NCBI GenBank assembly: GCA_032718475.1
Contig: JAUCBJ010005854.1
Span: 1 to 64,000, forward strand
Source of the DNA: Nemertoderma westbladi
Lineage: Eukaryota; Xenacoelomorpha; Nemertodermatida; Nemertodermatidae
Length of the DNA: 64,000 nt
Reading direction: 5' to 3'
Numbering within the stretch: position 1 is the first letter of the stretch; each line of letters begins with the position of its first letter. The position numbers and the translations under genes are program-made. Below the pieces are notes generated by a model. The model was not told where the DNA came from. It worked only from the letters and a program-made list of their open reading frames with translations, and did no database searches. Positions 61,401 to 63,950 of the stretch are shown here, one piece after another.

Positions 61401-63021
61401 CAGCCAGATGCCTGTCGTTCTTTTTTGATAACTCTTCAATTATCCTTCTAAGTGCCAAAATGGGCTCCATGGTCCCACGACCTTTACGGAACCCATTCTG
61501 ATTTCCACGGAGCAGTCTCTCAATGGGATCCCTGATGCGATTTAATAGAATTCTATTGTATAGCTTTGCAGCAATCGAGATCAATGAGATTCCCCGAAAA
61601 GAACCATAGAGTGTTAGGTTGCCCTTCTTGGGAACTGGCACCAACTTATTTGTTTTCATTTCTTGTGGGACTCTTGTTGTTCGGTACATGTCTACTATGA
61701 TGGGATAGATGAGCTTTAAACACTCAGGTATTTTAAAGACCTCAGGGGGAACACCATCTACTCCACTGGCACGATTGGTCTTAATGCTCTTTGCAGCAGC
61801 CTTCACTTCTGCAAAGGCGATATCGCCAATGGGAATATCTGGGAGTACAGAGTCAGACACTTTTACTTCTATAAAGTTATCAGGCACTTGGGGTACAATG
61901 CTATTCCACTCTGCCATATAGACATAACGGTAGGGAATATCAGCGTGTGGGGTTATTGTTAAGACAATGGGCGCTTAAAAATAAATTTTAAATTATTAAA
62001 TTAAAAAAAATTAAATTTAATTGGAGTGCTATTAATTAATGGTTATAGTGTTTGAGGCCAACGACTTACTTCACCATTTATGCCTATGTCGCTATCACGC
62101 GCGTTCACTTCGATTAACCGGGTGCCTTGGGGTGCGTCCTCGCTTATCTCTATCGGTGCTGTCTGACACCTATCGAATATCGGTGGATGCATGTTCACTC
62201 TCAAAATATTCACGATGAGTTCTGTCGTGCTGGAAAATTCTCCATCACTTGCCTAAACAGAAAATATAAAATATAACATATTTTTCCATAAATAAAAAGT
62301 TACGTATAATATAATAGTGGCCGGATAAAAAGTAATTTTGTTGTCAAAGCAACATAACATGATAATGTTTAACATGAGCGTTCATAAAAACTTATGTACT
62401 TAAATGTACTATGTAGCTGTAGCATTGAGGCCTAAAAACATGGGACCTCCTATCCTATATAGGTATAATAGGTCCCATTTAAGAGAGCGAATTTAGATTA
62501 CCACGTAAGAAATTAGGTCCACAAATTATTCGTGTTTCATCATGGTTAATTTAGGTACAAATAGTATTTTGGGTAAGCTTTCATAGTATACAATACTAAA
62601 TATAATAGAAATAAACCATAAAAAATTTACAAATTACAAATTTAGTGTACAAAACACAGAATGGACCCCTGGCAAGGAACTCTAGTATGAATAGTCGAAC
62701 CTGTATAGTGAGAGAGTAGGAATCCTCGGAGAACTGATCTCCGTTTACGCTGGTCGTAATTTGTCCGTTCGATGAACCGATATTAAATAGGTTGCTGCTC
62801 CCCGCCGTTATCGAGTATCTGATGGTTGTCGTCCCGACGTTTTGGTCGCGATCGTACGCCGTCAACGTCCGGACCGGCGTCCCGGAACGGGCGCTCGAGT
62901 CGACGACAGCGCTGTACGAGGCGAGGTCGAACTTCGGGGGTTCGTCGTTGGCGTCCTCTACGGTTATCTCGACAGAGGCGGTCCCCGTTCGTCTGGGGTT
63001 GCCGTGATCAATAGCCAAAAC
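4260..63021 (-). CDS. CadN: Type III (CadN-like) classical cadherin, 40 exons, both ends off window
   Basis: Single-pass calcium-dependent adhesion receptor expected to bind catenins at adherens junctions. I traced 40 exons (E1 at the right to E40 at the left), each with AG/GT or GC borders and matching phases, totalling 6587 coding nt. EC linkers of the DxNDxxPxF kind occur in E1, E4, E8-E9, E11, E12, E14, E16, E18, E21 and E23. The membrane-proximal region (E25-E28) has the hallmark VDVYFAAHGSPYY. E29-E30 give a Cys-rich CE region, E31-E34 LamG1, E35 EGF, E36-E39 LamG2, E40 the start of an EGF. This order is known for invertebrate type III cadherins (Drosophila DN-cadherin). A ShKT exon (E24) is an addition. 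Start codon and signal peptide, transmembrane helix and cytoplasmic tail are outside the window. Introns carry most of the tandem arrays listed below. Confidence 0.92.
4606..4780 (-). CDS. Cadherin exon E39: LamG2 end and Cys cluster
   Basis: Phase 1 to 2. GCISDLRYDFISMPLGG, then CADMC, CALTERC. Acceptor CTACCAG, donor GCCG|GTAAGC. Confidence 0.92.
5239..5384 (-). CDS. Cadherin exon E38: LamG2
   Basis: Phase 2 to 1. HETIDTSSKLRWLDG, KLLAGGGVVLTTDEYLSR, VDQNFK. Acceptor GTTTTTTAG, donor AAAG|GTACG. Confidence 0.9.
5844..6004 (-). CDS. Cadherin exon E37: LamG2 middle
   Basis: Phase 0 to 2, 53 codons plus two bases. IVNGYPGVRYDLGDG then NDGLWHWLEVRRYG (LamG DG.WH core) and KLDGGGG. Acceptor CCTTTTAG, donor GCAG|GTTGGT. 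An open frame on the opposite strand is its antisense shadow. Confidence 0.92.
6125..6294 (-). CDS. Cadherin exon E36: LamG2 start
   Basis: Phase 1 to 0. TTGYYFGDNSFINY, LVKFKTLQKQPVVLFAAE. Acceptor TCTATTTTAG, donor GAG|GTAAGT. Confidence 0.91.
6517..6651 (-). CDS. Cadherin exon E35: EGF between LamG domains
   Basis: Phase 1 to 1. CLTPTSPPGLRC, LHGVCEASF, YRCDCLPGFFGDNCDA. The six-Cys EGF is complete. Acceptor TGGTTTTAG, donor CCC|GTAAGT. Confidence 0.94.
6986..7164 (-). CDS. Cadherin exon E34: LamG1 end
   Basis: Phase 2 to 1. LNTLGPTMLGGRSIDKW, DGFTGCIRRLKVDGNYIDLA is the LamG C-terminal signature. Acceptor CGTTTTAG, donor AAAT|GTGAGT. The ZDHHC23-like gene lies in the intron before this exon. 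Confidence 0.93.
7165..8167. other. Non-coding intron sequence upstream of the ZDHHC23-like gene
   Basis: AT-rich, no exon seen. The final 200 bp has TACCGGTAGCGG-type motifs similar to those upstream of RWDD4 and probably includes the promoter of the plus-strand gene. Confidence 0.4.
8168..9500 (+). CDS. ZDHHC23: ZDHHC23-like palmitoyltransferase with an internal frame break
   Basis: Integral membrane protein S-acyltransferase. Frame A (8168-8935) starts MKSFIESVG and carries the ZDHHC23 N-terminal motif DPLCCCEYINLEGN, a second Cys cluster (CCCDCEALDG), SDRLRIPC and four hydrophobic helices, then a Pro/Asn-rich linker. Frame B (about 8814-9500) carries the Cys-rich catalytic domain: WCRHCRQRAPPGASHCKMC, then HRLDHHCPWLDCCIGAGNH with DHHC at 9021-9032, two more helices and the C-terminal RGFITNWRLF. 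The frames overlap in the unconserved linker and differ by +1. Causes could be a one-base sequence error, a true frameshift, or a tiny intron (a 31-nt GT...AG at 8862-8892 would restore frame but is very short). No other intron. GC-rich unlike its surroundings, and antisense inside the E33-E34 intron. An AATAAA lies at about 9672. Confidence 0.9.
9501..9755. other. 3' flank of the ZDHHC23-like gene
   Basis: AT-rich, with AATAAA near 9672 as a candidate poly(A) signal; runs into the 25-bp array. Confidence 0.45.
9756..11910. repeat. 25-bp minisatellite (about 85-90 units)
   Basis: Units of the form CTCCCGCCAGTAAGTGCCGT plus GACAA, with 22-25-bp variants and higher-order blocks. It lies in the cadherin intron E33-E34. 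On the plus strand most units contain CA|GTAAGT, a perfect 5' splice-site consensus, but this is antisense to the cadherin. Long open frames on the minus strand are repeat artefacts. Confidence 0.95.
12037..12182 (-). CDS. Cadherin exon E33: LamG1
   Basis: Phase 0 to 2. LKLFATLTLDHCAKV, NIAQCRTVQRIVGVFK. Acceptor TTATTCCAG, donor AGAG|GTTAGT; the donor is set by phase with E34. Confidence 0.88.
12424..12632 (-). CDS. Cadherin exon E32: LamG1 middle
   Basis: Phase 1 to 0. DFVAFELVNAELKAFVNLG and SLDDGEWHHVELEFW, the LamG DG.WH core. Two acceptors 18 nt apart (exon from 12632 or 12650) both keep the frame, each reading AACAG|ATGG. Donor GCG|GTATGT. Confidence 0.92.
12772..12989 (-). CDS. Cadherin exon E31: EGF end and LamG1 start
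   Basis: Phase 2 to 1. CVCPESLEDGNPVEFGPNCE, TFDRGGFALFPSI, SFDFATNDADALLMYSG. Acceptor TTTCTAG|GTGCG is the sequence echoed in the adjoining array. The donor is non-canonical, ACG|GCAAGT, with no in-phase GT alternative seen nearby. Confidence 0.92.
12990..18312. repeat. Composite 20-32-bp tandem array filling the E30-E31 intron
   Basis: Units around TAGAAATACAGCCACACAGT followed by ACAGCA, ACAACAGCAC, CATAGACA or CCTTA variants, arranged in higher-order blocks. The array starts at the acceptor of E31. On the minus strand many units read TATTTCTAG|GTGCTG, close to the true acceptor TATTTCTAG|GTGCGT. Interrupted by the SINE-like insertion at 15539-15685. Confidence 0.95.
15539..15685 (-). 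mobile_element. 5'-truncated SINE-like insertion with target duplication
   Basis: 147 bp of unrelated GC-richer sequence in the array, flanked by the 11-bp duplication AGTACAGCATA (15528-15538 and 15686-15696). On the minus strand it begins CTAAATGAGTACCAGTTA, a motif also found at the end of the tRNA-like element near 35920, and ends in a GCTTTT-type tail. Confidence 0.75.
18389..18532 (-). CDS. Cadherin exon E30: CE region, part 2, and EGF start
   Basis: Phase 2 to 2. LVGIFTWFEAECRCAA is the conserved type III CE motif, then CSQGPFCKNGGTCEDTYDGY begins an EGF. Acceptor CTGTTCAG, donor ACAG|GTAAT. Confidence 0.93.
18846..18988 (-). CDS. Cadherin exon E29: Cys-rich CE region, part 1
   Basis: Phase 0 to 2. 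VQNEVGLSIDTININKC, CKDKSC, VVDSGAKT. Acceptor TCTTAG|GTCC, donor AAAC|GTTAGT. Found by phase and by the Cys pattern preceding the next exon. Confidence 0.85.
18999..19305. other. AT-rich intron sequence, diverged 16-bp units
   Basis: No exon seen. From about 19100 AAAGTAACCGAT-like words look like decayed members of the array that follows. Confidence 0.4.
19306..19735. repeat. 16-bp minisatellite, about 27 copies
   Basis: Unit GATCTATAAAGTAAGC with GTGAGC, AACTGATCAA variants, in the intron E28-E29. Confidence 0.93.
19736..20754. other. Intron sequence without recognised feature
   Basis: AT-rich. CCAAT-type words around 20580-20700 are noted, but no exon, repeat or RNA gene is recognised. 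Confidence 0.35.
20755..20949 (-). CDS. Cadherin exon E28: AHGSPYY segment
   Basis: Phase 0 to 0, 65 codons. VDVYFAAHGSPYYDSSVLNG is the most diagnostic motif for primitive classical cadherins, where the extracellular region is proteolytically processed in Drosophila. Acceptor TTGTTCAG, donor GAG|GTTAGT. Confidence 0.94.
21174..21298 (-). CDS. Cadherin exon E27: type III-specific segment
   Basis: Phase 1 to 0. GVTAADFISTG, YYDRLRLLLSRYLDTDVNNV, DIFSVQ: the family FI..YY..F...V...L.......V.VFS.Q pattern. Acceptor TCTTCTAG, donor CAG|GTTGGT. Confidence 0.93.
21579..21740 (-). CDS. Cadherin exon E26: membrane-proximal domain
   Basis: Phase 1 to 1. KIVIKDWSVPPGDYTFGVSV, FGSATSTVVLRVVEL, AVYNAGTIRFSG. 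Acceptor TATTTCCAG, donor GTG|GTGAGT. Confidence 0.92.
21980..22105 (-). CDS. Cadherin exon E25: membrane-proximal domain
   Basis: Phase 1 to 1. QTSIGGVFVEDLDDAKLSDF matches the family IG.VYV.D.DDWDL segment; KYFRVLTTG follows. Acceptor TTTGTTTCAG, donor ACAG|GTTTGT. Confidence 0.92.
22176..22236 (+). repeat. Palindromic MITE fragment next to the ShKT exon
   Basis: GTTACGGAGCCCCT and GGGGACAT followed by the 20-bp perfect palindrome TATCTCAATATATTGAGATA. The same order occurs, inverted, at 59800-59892, where the palindromic part is expanded. Confidence 0.65.
22264..22386 (-). CDS. Cadherin exon E24: ShKT domain on a symmetric 1-1 exon
   Basis: 123 nt, phase 1 to 1. It encodes a complete six-Cys ShKT domain: C-VDKDTK-C, then AYWKQRGFC, then RSSCRRTCDIC. 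Spacing fits the ShK-like family (C.D....C..W...G.C, then C..TC..C). No Lys-Tyr channel-blocking pair precedes the fourth Cys, so a structural or binding role is more likely than channel block. Acceptor TTCGTTTAG, donor GTAG|GTGAGT. Skipping it would join E23 to E25 in frame. Canonical type III cadherins, as I recall them, have no such domain here. A misassigned separate gene is unlikely because phases fit both neighbours. Confidence 0.85.
   Translation of the reverse strand: MALTRIPNARTGSREDSVVLVTMTTEEVRVDEHATSVMRE
22387..22802. other. Intron sequence between the ShKT exon and the foldback element
   Basis: Includes a short AATTAA-type microsatellite (22402-22430). No exon seen. Ends with CGTTGTAC (22795-22802), the left copy of the element's presumed target duplication. 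Confidence 0.45.
22803..26975. mobile_element. Foldback (TU-like) transposon with tandem-repeat inverted termini
   Basis: 4173 bp flanked by direct 8-bp repeats CGTTGTAC (22795-22802, 26976-26983). Ends are inverted: left GGGTCAGAGTAAAACGCGG, right (complement) GGGGTAGGTGTAAAACGCGG. Each arm is a tandem array of about 53 bp (GGATCCGGAATGGAGTGTAA, then CACGGATTTACGTTAATTAC and a T-rich tail), about 32 copies left and 23 right in inverse orientation. The 0.74-kb centre (24833-25573) is single-copy. This is the structure of foldback elements such as sea-urchin TU, which are known to make 8-bp duplications. No transposase was seen, so presumably non-autonomous. Confidence 0.85.
24876..25058 (-). 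CDS. 60-residue ORF in the centre of the foldback element
   Basis: MDESDDFVKVPFTGFVIP, then TPSPEKKKTRKVSKPRKVTK and a stop. An acidic start, SP motifs and a basic tail are protein-like, but no family is recognised. It may be an element-encoded peptide, a captured first exon or chance. Confidence 0.3.
   Translation of the reverse strand: MDESDDFVKVPFTGFVIPSPTNDTAIVEPLELTTQTSCTPSPEKKKTRKVSKPRKVTKEQ
27018..27073 (+). repeat. tRNA-like fragment beside the foldback element
   Basis: GCAGGTTCAAATCCTGC forms a perfect 5-bp T-arm with TTCAAAT loop, followed by TAAAGTCTAC as a possible 3' acceptor strand; GTAGATA about 30 nt upstream pairs imperfectly. Too short for a tRNA, so a tRNA-derived remnant. 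Confidence 0.4.
27166..27440. repeat. About 50-bp tandem repeat, six diverged units
   Basis: Units of the form AATGATTAACCACAGGTTTA then ATACTATTAAACTATGGG and a T-run. Confidence 0.75.
27540..27635. repeat. Inverted repeat hairpin
   Basis: AAAACTGCCGGTTTCGCAAA (from about 27545) is matched by TTTGCGTAAACCGGCAGTTT (to about 27632), about 30-bp arms with C-run and G-run inside. Probably a small MITE. Confidence 0.65.
27740..27955 (-). CDS. Cadherin exon E23: last EC and entry to membrane-proximal region
   Basis: Phase 1 to 1. ATLNTRASLDREETVDD, INDKGSPSLTGTS, linker VGDTNDQ, then GSKVINIYKYRK. The last stretch corresponds to the family GSK.I.VYNY segment that normally leads directly to IG.VYV.D.DD. 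Acceptor ATTTTCCAG, donor AAAG|GTTAGT. Confidence 0.93.
28231..28392 (-). CDS. Cadherin exon E22
   Basis: Phase 1 to 1. SLVSAVDFDHPITNGC opens the EC middle, followed by a Ser/Gly/Ala-rich Cys-flanked insert and DKFSLKDNR. Acceptor ATTTTTCAG, donor AGAG|GTTAGC. Confidence 0.9.
28435..29535. mobile_element. TIR element with repeated CCAAAACCCAGTAA motifs
   Basis: Left end CGGCAGCTCCAAACCAAAAC and right end (complement) CGGCAGCTCCACACCAAAAC form about 25-bp inverted termini. Inside, the motif CCAAAACCCAGTAA recurs many times: direct in the left half (three 54-bp units at 28730-28890), inverted in the right half. CGGT borders both ends (28431-28434, 29536-29539), a possible 4-bp duplication. 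No coding capacity seen. Lies in the intron E21-E22, abutting the 41-bp array. Confidence 0.7.
29536..29745. repeat. 41-bp tandem repeat of the E21 exon end and donor site (5 units)
   Basis: CCATTTAAACTTACTT recurs at 29550, 29591, 29632, 29673 and 29714, exactly 41 bp apart. On the minus strand each unit reads CTGGGAGCC.AA|GTAAGTTTAA, so every unit carries the last coding bases of E21 plus its 5' splice site. Confidence 0.92.
29728..29856 (-). CDS. Cadherin exon E21
   Basis: Phase 1 to 1. NPTQFGKSSFKVIIDDIND then NYPTFDQFYNF and TAPSGSPS. The 3' end and its donor (CCCAA|GTAAGTTT) are repeated in tandem just downstream as a 41-bp array. I chose the first donor because phase 1 joins E22. Confidence 0.91.
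30398..30576 (-). CDS. Cadherin exon E20
   Basis: Phase 2 to 1. IAYDSDVQNMYEVVP, TRKRLDREMLPAG (LDRE), VILAIDTG. Acceptor AGTTTTAG, donor CACCG|GTGAGT. Confidence 0.92.
30577..30814. other. Intron E19-E20, AT microsatellite
   Basis: 30740-30812 is (ATTAATTA)n-like simple sequence. Nothing else recognised. Confidence 0.5.
30815..30900 (-). CDS. Cadherin exon E19
   Basis: Phase 0 to 2, 86 nt. VVFENVAPGTVLGEVEARDI is a typical EC first half (EN.APG and ARD). Acceptor TATTTCAG, donor TTAA|GTAAGT. Confidence 0.91.
30951..31622. mobile_element. piggyBac-like MITE with TTAA target duplication
   Basis: Starts TTAA|CCCTTAAACTG (TTAA at 30947-30950) and ends CAGTTTAAGGG|TTAA (31623-31626). CCC termini and TTAA duplication are known piggyBac hallmarks. 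Inside, AACTCATATGAGTTTTCACC motifs are repeated in both orientations. 672 bp, no transposase. Confidence 0.75.
31640..31745. repeat. Dispersed GGGATCGGGATCC-type repeat
   Basis: CGGGATCGGGATCC, TTTTCGGG and GGGATCCCGATTTTCGGGAT. Related sequence occurs at about 36475-36545 and 52905-52990. Self-complementary, MITE-like. Confidence 0.5.
32030..32322. mobile_element. Second, truncated copy of the foldback element
   Basis: GGGTCAGAGTAAAACGCGGA and the following 60 bp repeat the left end at 22803 almost exactly, then several GTGTAAAACGCGGATT units. The right arm is missing. Confirms a repeat family with a defined left terminus. Confidence 0.8.
32700..33330 (+). pseudogene. Decayed protein-coding remnant, unrecognised
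   Basis: Protein-like frames on the plus strand are separated by stops and shifts: GADIPPDLEDLDIL (about 32727), then 32824-33120 with NSRKRRADSAVSSCSRNSS, KSTKKKRCRSYMSADNLHRH and DFQDFKCCIRKA, then DFPDWKDETSKAKLKSSRF. Probably a transposon or retrocopy ORF. Antisense in the intron E18-E19. Confidence 0.4.
33331..34052. other. Intron sequence without recognised feature
   Basis: AT-rich; no exon, tandem repeat or RNA gene seen. The stretch 33690-33900 has a transposon-like composition, but no family was identified. Confidence 0.3.
34053..34205 (-). CDS. Cadherin exon E18
   Basis: Phase 0 to 0, 51 codons. FDLTMEVTDSSVQGSRPPGL and linker VIDSNDEVPKF. Acceptor TTTCATCAG, donor CAG|GTAAGT. Confidence 0.93.
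34378..34560 (+). repeat. Dispersed repeat, same family as 2040 and 52678
   Basis: GGGCGAGCCACGCAGTTAGG followed by (GTCT)n and CTGTACGCCTG. Diverged relative to the other two. Confidence 0.45.
34705..34835 (-). CDS. Cadherin exon E17
   Basis: Phase 1 to 0. TNSDYFDVTVSNTGTGILRL, then FDDVIPGVEY in the LDRE position. Acceptor TTCTATAG, donor ATG|GTAAGT. Confidence 0.9.
35047..35200 (-). CDS. Cadherin exon E16
   Basis: Phase 0 to 1. Linker IDDINDKYPEF, then VEVPEDTEISESF and a short DGDLPNSNRNEIQLR. Acceptor ATTTTTAG, donor AGAG|GTATTAG. Confidence 0.93.
35201..35750. other. Intron E15-E16, no recognised feature before the SINE
   Basis: AT-rich; no coding or repeat signature seen apart from short TACCGGTAC motifs. 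Confidence 0.35.
35752..35985 (+). mobile_element. tRNA-derived SINE
   Basis: TGGCGTGTAGTGGTTAA (A-box-like) and GTGAGTTCGATCCCAGC (B-box and T-arm) are spaced as in a tRNA head. A body follows with GCTAAATGAGTACCAGTTTA, also present in the truncated insertion at 15539-15685. Poly(A) tail and target duplication not determined. Confidence 0.7.
36001..36156 (-). CDS. Cadherin exon E15
   Basis: Phase 0 to 0, 52 codons. FLINNVGLITTTNAELDRE and VATDQANLSGTGTATIR. Acceptor TTTTTTAG, donor AGG|GTGAGT. Confidence 0.94.
36157..37301. other. Intron E14-E15 with a GGGATCC-type repeat
   Basis: 36475-36545 has AATCGGGATTCCGGCAATTA and ACGGGATCCCG, a relative of the 31640 and 52905 repeats. Otherwise AT-rich with no exon. 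Confidence 0.45.
37302..37487 (-). CDS. Cadherin exon E14
   Basis: Phase 0 to 0, 62 codons. GNMAQINVVVKVDDIIDTAP completes the E13 EC and gives a weak linker; then VAEGSSGGRS and SGDSLRYT. Acceptor GTCAACAG|GGTAAC, donor ACG|GTATGA. Confidence 0.92.
38005..44150. repeat. 19-bp minisatellite, about 320 units
   Basis: Unit CACCCTGTCTGCAGGTTGT with GTCGGCAGG, GTCAACAGCTG and GTCAACAACTG variants in higher-order blocks. Because 57 bp is 19 codons, long plus-strand frames (up to 794 codons) read SPCQQLVTLSAGCHP-like repeats. They begin at internal ATG variants, occur in all three frames and match no protein family. Fills most of the intron E13-E14. Confidence 0.95.
44202..44370 (-). CDS. Cadherin exon E13
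   Basis: Phase 2 to 0, 56 codons after the split Asn. PNDPICDIRYSIDTNS (the RYSI strand), VDDNGYLYVKSPLDYE, VRAVDNGGR. Acceptor TTTTTTGCAG, donor CGG|GTTCGT. Confidence 0.93.
44371..44748 (+). repeat. Intron E12-E13 with tRNA-like B-box fragment
   Basis: GTATTGGGTTCGATCCCGGA at about 44623 is a B-box/T-arm word like that of the 35752 SINE. No full tRNA or SINE could be delimited. Confidence 0.4.
44749..44975 (-). CDS. Cadherin exon E12
   Basis: Phase 0 to 2. YDLTVQSSDGLNSDTT, linker ENTNDQIPVF, VEEGQRTNPGPG, then a Cys pair in DPDCRRGTNTQCESF. Acceptor TTTTGCAG, donor TTTAA|GTAAGT. Confidence 0.93.
45398..45649 (-). CDS. Cadherin exon E11
   Basis: Phase 0 to 0, 84 codons. VTVHISDINDHPPEF is a calcium linker, then TIPEDREKGSL and a LDYE variant of LDRE. 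The acceptor CCGTTTAG|GTCACTGTC is the sequence amplified in the adjoining array. Donor CGA|GTAAGT. Confidence 0.94.
45650..50822. repeat. 36-39-bp array made of the E11 3' splice site (about 140 units)
   Basis: Units of the form GACAGTGACCTAAACGGAAA then AAGTGTCCATTCTAATACG, or the shorter ACTGAAAG form, in higher-order blocks with a CATCATGCTTTATAC variant. The first unit is the E11 boundary itself. On the minus strand each unit has CCGTTTAG|GTCACTGTC (or CAGTTTAG), identical to the real acceptor plus nine exon bases. About 5.17 kb of the 5.34-kb intron. Confidence 0.96.
50992..51138 (-). CDS. Cadherin exon E10
   Basis: Phase 0 to 0, 49 codons. SYFSVDRTGVVKTARTFDRE then DNAQNTDRAQ. Acceptor ATTTTACAG, donor CAA|GTGAGT. 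The downstream intron is almost entirely the 45.65-50.8 kb array. Confidence 0.94.
51254..51400 (-). CDS. Cadherin exon E9
   Basis: Phase 0 to 0, 49 codons. VPLFVLDTTDDAY, TIPENVPIGSHVV (EC PEN motif), RAQDRDYGPNADFQYRI. Acceptor CCTTACAG, donor CAG|GTTTTC. Confidence 0.94.
51401..51741. other. Intron E8-E9, no feature
   Basis: AT-rich, nothing recognised. Confidence 0.4.
51742..51945 (-). CDS. Cadherin exon E8
   Basis: Phase 0 to 0, 68 codons. TNFRLLPNLEQRNCVELQL, then VEVIIQDANNQ, the calcium linker into E9. LDRE is replaced by LEQR. Acceptor CTTTCAG, donor CAG|GTTAGC. Confidence 0.91.
52120..52221 (-). CDS. Cadherin exon E7
   Basis: Phase 0 to 0, 34 codons: VDKPIANICARPSEGDG, KFSLLLRSDADDSLD. 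A diverged EC middle section. Acceptor TTGTTTCAG, donor GAT|GTAAGT. Confidence 0.85.
52404..52542 (-). CDS. Cadherin exon E6
   Basis: Phase 2 to 0, 46 codons. VRASDNGSPPKSLSRDV is a classic EC C-terminal strand; YQPPIFTTSL begins the next EC. Acceptor CCCCCCAG, donor GAT|GTAAGT. Confidence 0.93.
52678..52780 (+). repeat. Dispersed repeat, same family as 2040
   Basis: GGCGAGCCACGAAAGTAAGC, then (GTCTGTCG)-rich sequence. Near-identical core to the copy at 2054. Confidence 0.5.
52900..52995. repeat. Dispersed GGGATCGGGACC-type repeat
   Basis: GTCGGGATCGGGACCGGGAT, TTGCCGGGATCCCC, then a duplicated CCCGTTTAAACAC. Related to 31640 and 36475. Confidence 0.5.
52996..54204. other. Long AT-rich intron stretch
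   Basis: No exon, open frame or clear repeat. A-runs and T-runs throughout 53330-53820. Confidence 0.4.
54205..54368 (-). CDS. Cadherin exon E5
   Basis: Phase 0 to 2. FVATDNDISTSNDIRFDIG continues the EC from E4; the end QGRTYTLR lacks the usual LDRE. Acceptor TTTGTTTCAG, donor CTCAG|GTAAAT. Confidence 0.9.
54424..58825. repeat. 25-bp minisatellite carrying TACTAAC (about 175 units)
   Basis: Unit ACATCAACCACACTCCAATG plus TTAGT, with AAATCAA, ACATCAG and AAACACA variants; beyond 58450 the units are longer and diverged. The minus-strand (transcript-sense) unit contains TACTAAC, the optimal branch-point sequence. Fills the intron E4-E5. Confidence 0.95.
58870..58971 (-). CDS. Cadherin exon E4
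   Basis: Phase 0 to 0, 34 codons. VDVLDVNDDAPNF is a calcium linker, followed by the first strand of the next EC (SQGSTIYN). Acceptor TTTAAACAG, donor AAT|GTAAGT. Confidence 0.92.
59040..59892 (-). repeat. 36-bp palindromic array in a MITE, about 20 near-identical units
   Basis: Unit GAGTTAGAAGACACATGTCC plus GCTAACTCAATATATT; each contains the palindrome TAACTCAATATATTGAGTTA. 36 bp is 12 codons, so the minus strand has a 244-codon repeat frame (CLLTQYIELADM) that is not a gene. The right flank (59865-59892) holds the GTTACGGAGCCCCT motif shared with 22176. Confidence 0.93.
60047..60223 (-). CDS. Cadherin exon E3
   Basis: Phase 0 to 0, 59 codons. VKYSILQDST, then VDDSGVITLSGTLDRETKS (the EC LDRE motif) and VLAQDKATQNP. 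Acceptor TATCCAG, donor CAG|GTATG. Confidence 0.94.
60285..61970 (-). mobile_element. 5'-truncated, decayed non-LTR retrotransposon (LINE)
   Basis: 61917-61009 encodes reverse transcriptase: VDGVPPEVFKIPE, NGFRKGRGTMEPI, VIFVDFFKAFDSVSR (motif A), WGVLQGDTLAP (motif B), DLDFADDLGVL (motif C, FADD). A stop at 61009 and a frame change follow, then 60934-60482 (EFCYLGSWIRKSGED, VVPVLLYGSPCWALT) and, after another shift near 60540, 60630-60289 (RLRFAGHCFRREDQP). No endonuclease domain remains. Clade uncertain (RTE- or Jockey-like). Lies in the intron E2-E3, same strand as the cadherin. Confidence 0.9.
62070..62252 (-). CDS. Cadherin exon E2
   Basis: Phase 0 to 0, 61 codons. ASDGEFSSTTELIV closes one EC; HPPIFDRC starts the next, followed by ISEDAPQGTRL and ARDSDIGINGE. 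Acceptor TGTTTAG, donor GAA|GTAAGT. Confidence 0.93.
62253..62700. other. Intron E1-E2, no feature
   Basis: AT-rich; nothing recognised beyond a short self-complementary GGGACCTCCTATCC / GGTCCC area near 62440-62480. Confidence 0.4.
62701..63021 (-). CDS. Cadherin exon E1: EC linker and most of an EC repeat
   Basis: Phase 0 to 0, 107 codons. It begins VLAIDHGNPRRTG, has the calcium linker DANDEPPKF and later TAYDRDQNVG, and ends with SLTIQ. Acceptor TTTCAAG, donor CAG|GTTCG. GC-rich third positions stand out from the AT-rich introns. Confidence 0.93.
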
Positions 63022-63239
63022 CTTGAAATAAACAATAAAATAAAATAATAACGTTAAAACTTATTATTATCTCGCTTTATTCCAAAAATTAATTCAAGGT
63101 AAAGCTAAAACTTTTGTCATTAAGTAATATTATATAGTATACCACTTCGCGTTTCTAAATTGCGTCACATTAATTCAAGGGCTAACACAACATGAAGGTA
63201 AGATTAGATTTAACCGCAATTGATAAAGTAATAATGATA

Positions 63240-63500
63240 TAAAACTTCGAATACCTTGGATCATGGATATAGAGAGTAGCAAAAAATATGTAAAAATTAG
63301 TAAAGCAAAGTCTTGGGTATAGCTCTATCAAAAATGGATACCATCTGGAAATCAGATCTCTCCAGGCACCTGAAGACTAAGTTCTTTCGAGCCACAGTGG
63401 AAAGTGTATTTTTATACGGGGGTGAGACCTGGACACTGACTAAATCACTTGAACAACACCGAATTGATGGTTGATATACACAAGACTACTAAGGGCAGCC
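63240..63500 (+). mobile_element. Heavily decayed LINE 3' fragment
   Basis: FEYLGSWI, KTKFFRATVESVFLYGGETW and YTRLLRAAL in broken frames match the C-terminal part of the LINE at 60285-61970, in the opposite orientation. Confidence 0.75.
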
Positions 63501-63608
63501 TTGATTTTTATGATAAAAAATATTATCAATTATCAATATTATCAAACTCATCAATATTATTTTATTAATTACCCGAACATAGAATGTCAATTTAAATCCT
63601 TTAAGTCC

Positions 63609-63950
63609 TTTATTACGACTCATAGTTGGTATGGTTGGTTATAGTTGTTAACATTTGCACTCCCACACAAACGTTTATTACGACTCATAGTTGGTATGGT
63701 TGGTTATAGTTGTTAACATTTGCACCCCCACACAAACGTTTATTACGACTCATAGTTGGTATGGTTGGTTATAGTTGTTAACATTTGCACTCCCACACAA
63801 ACGTTTATTACGACTCATAGTTGGTATGGTTGGTTATAGTTGTTAACATTTGCACCCCCACACAAACGTTTATTACGACTCATAGTTGGTATGGTTGGTT
63901 ATAGTTGTTAACATTTGCACCCCCACACTTAAACGTTTATTAAATCTATT
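63609..63950. repeat. 65-bp tandem repeat, five units
   Basis: TTATTACGACTCATAGTTGG, then TATGGTTGGTTATAGTTGTT and a C-rich CACTCCCACAC end; near-identical units. Confidence 0.92.

Noticed and set aside
61181-61921. Plus-strand frames within the LINE
   Set aside because: Antisense of the reverse transcriptase coding region; motifs A-C are on the minus strand.
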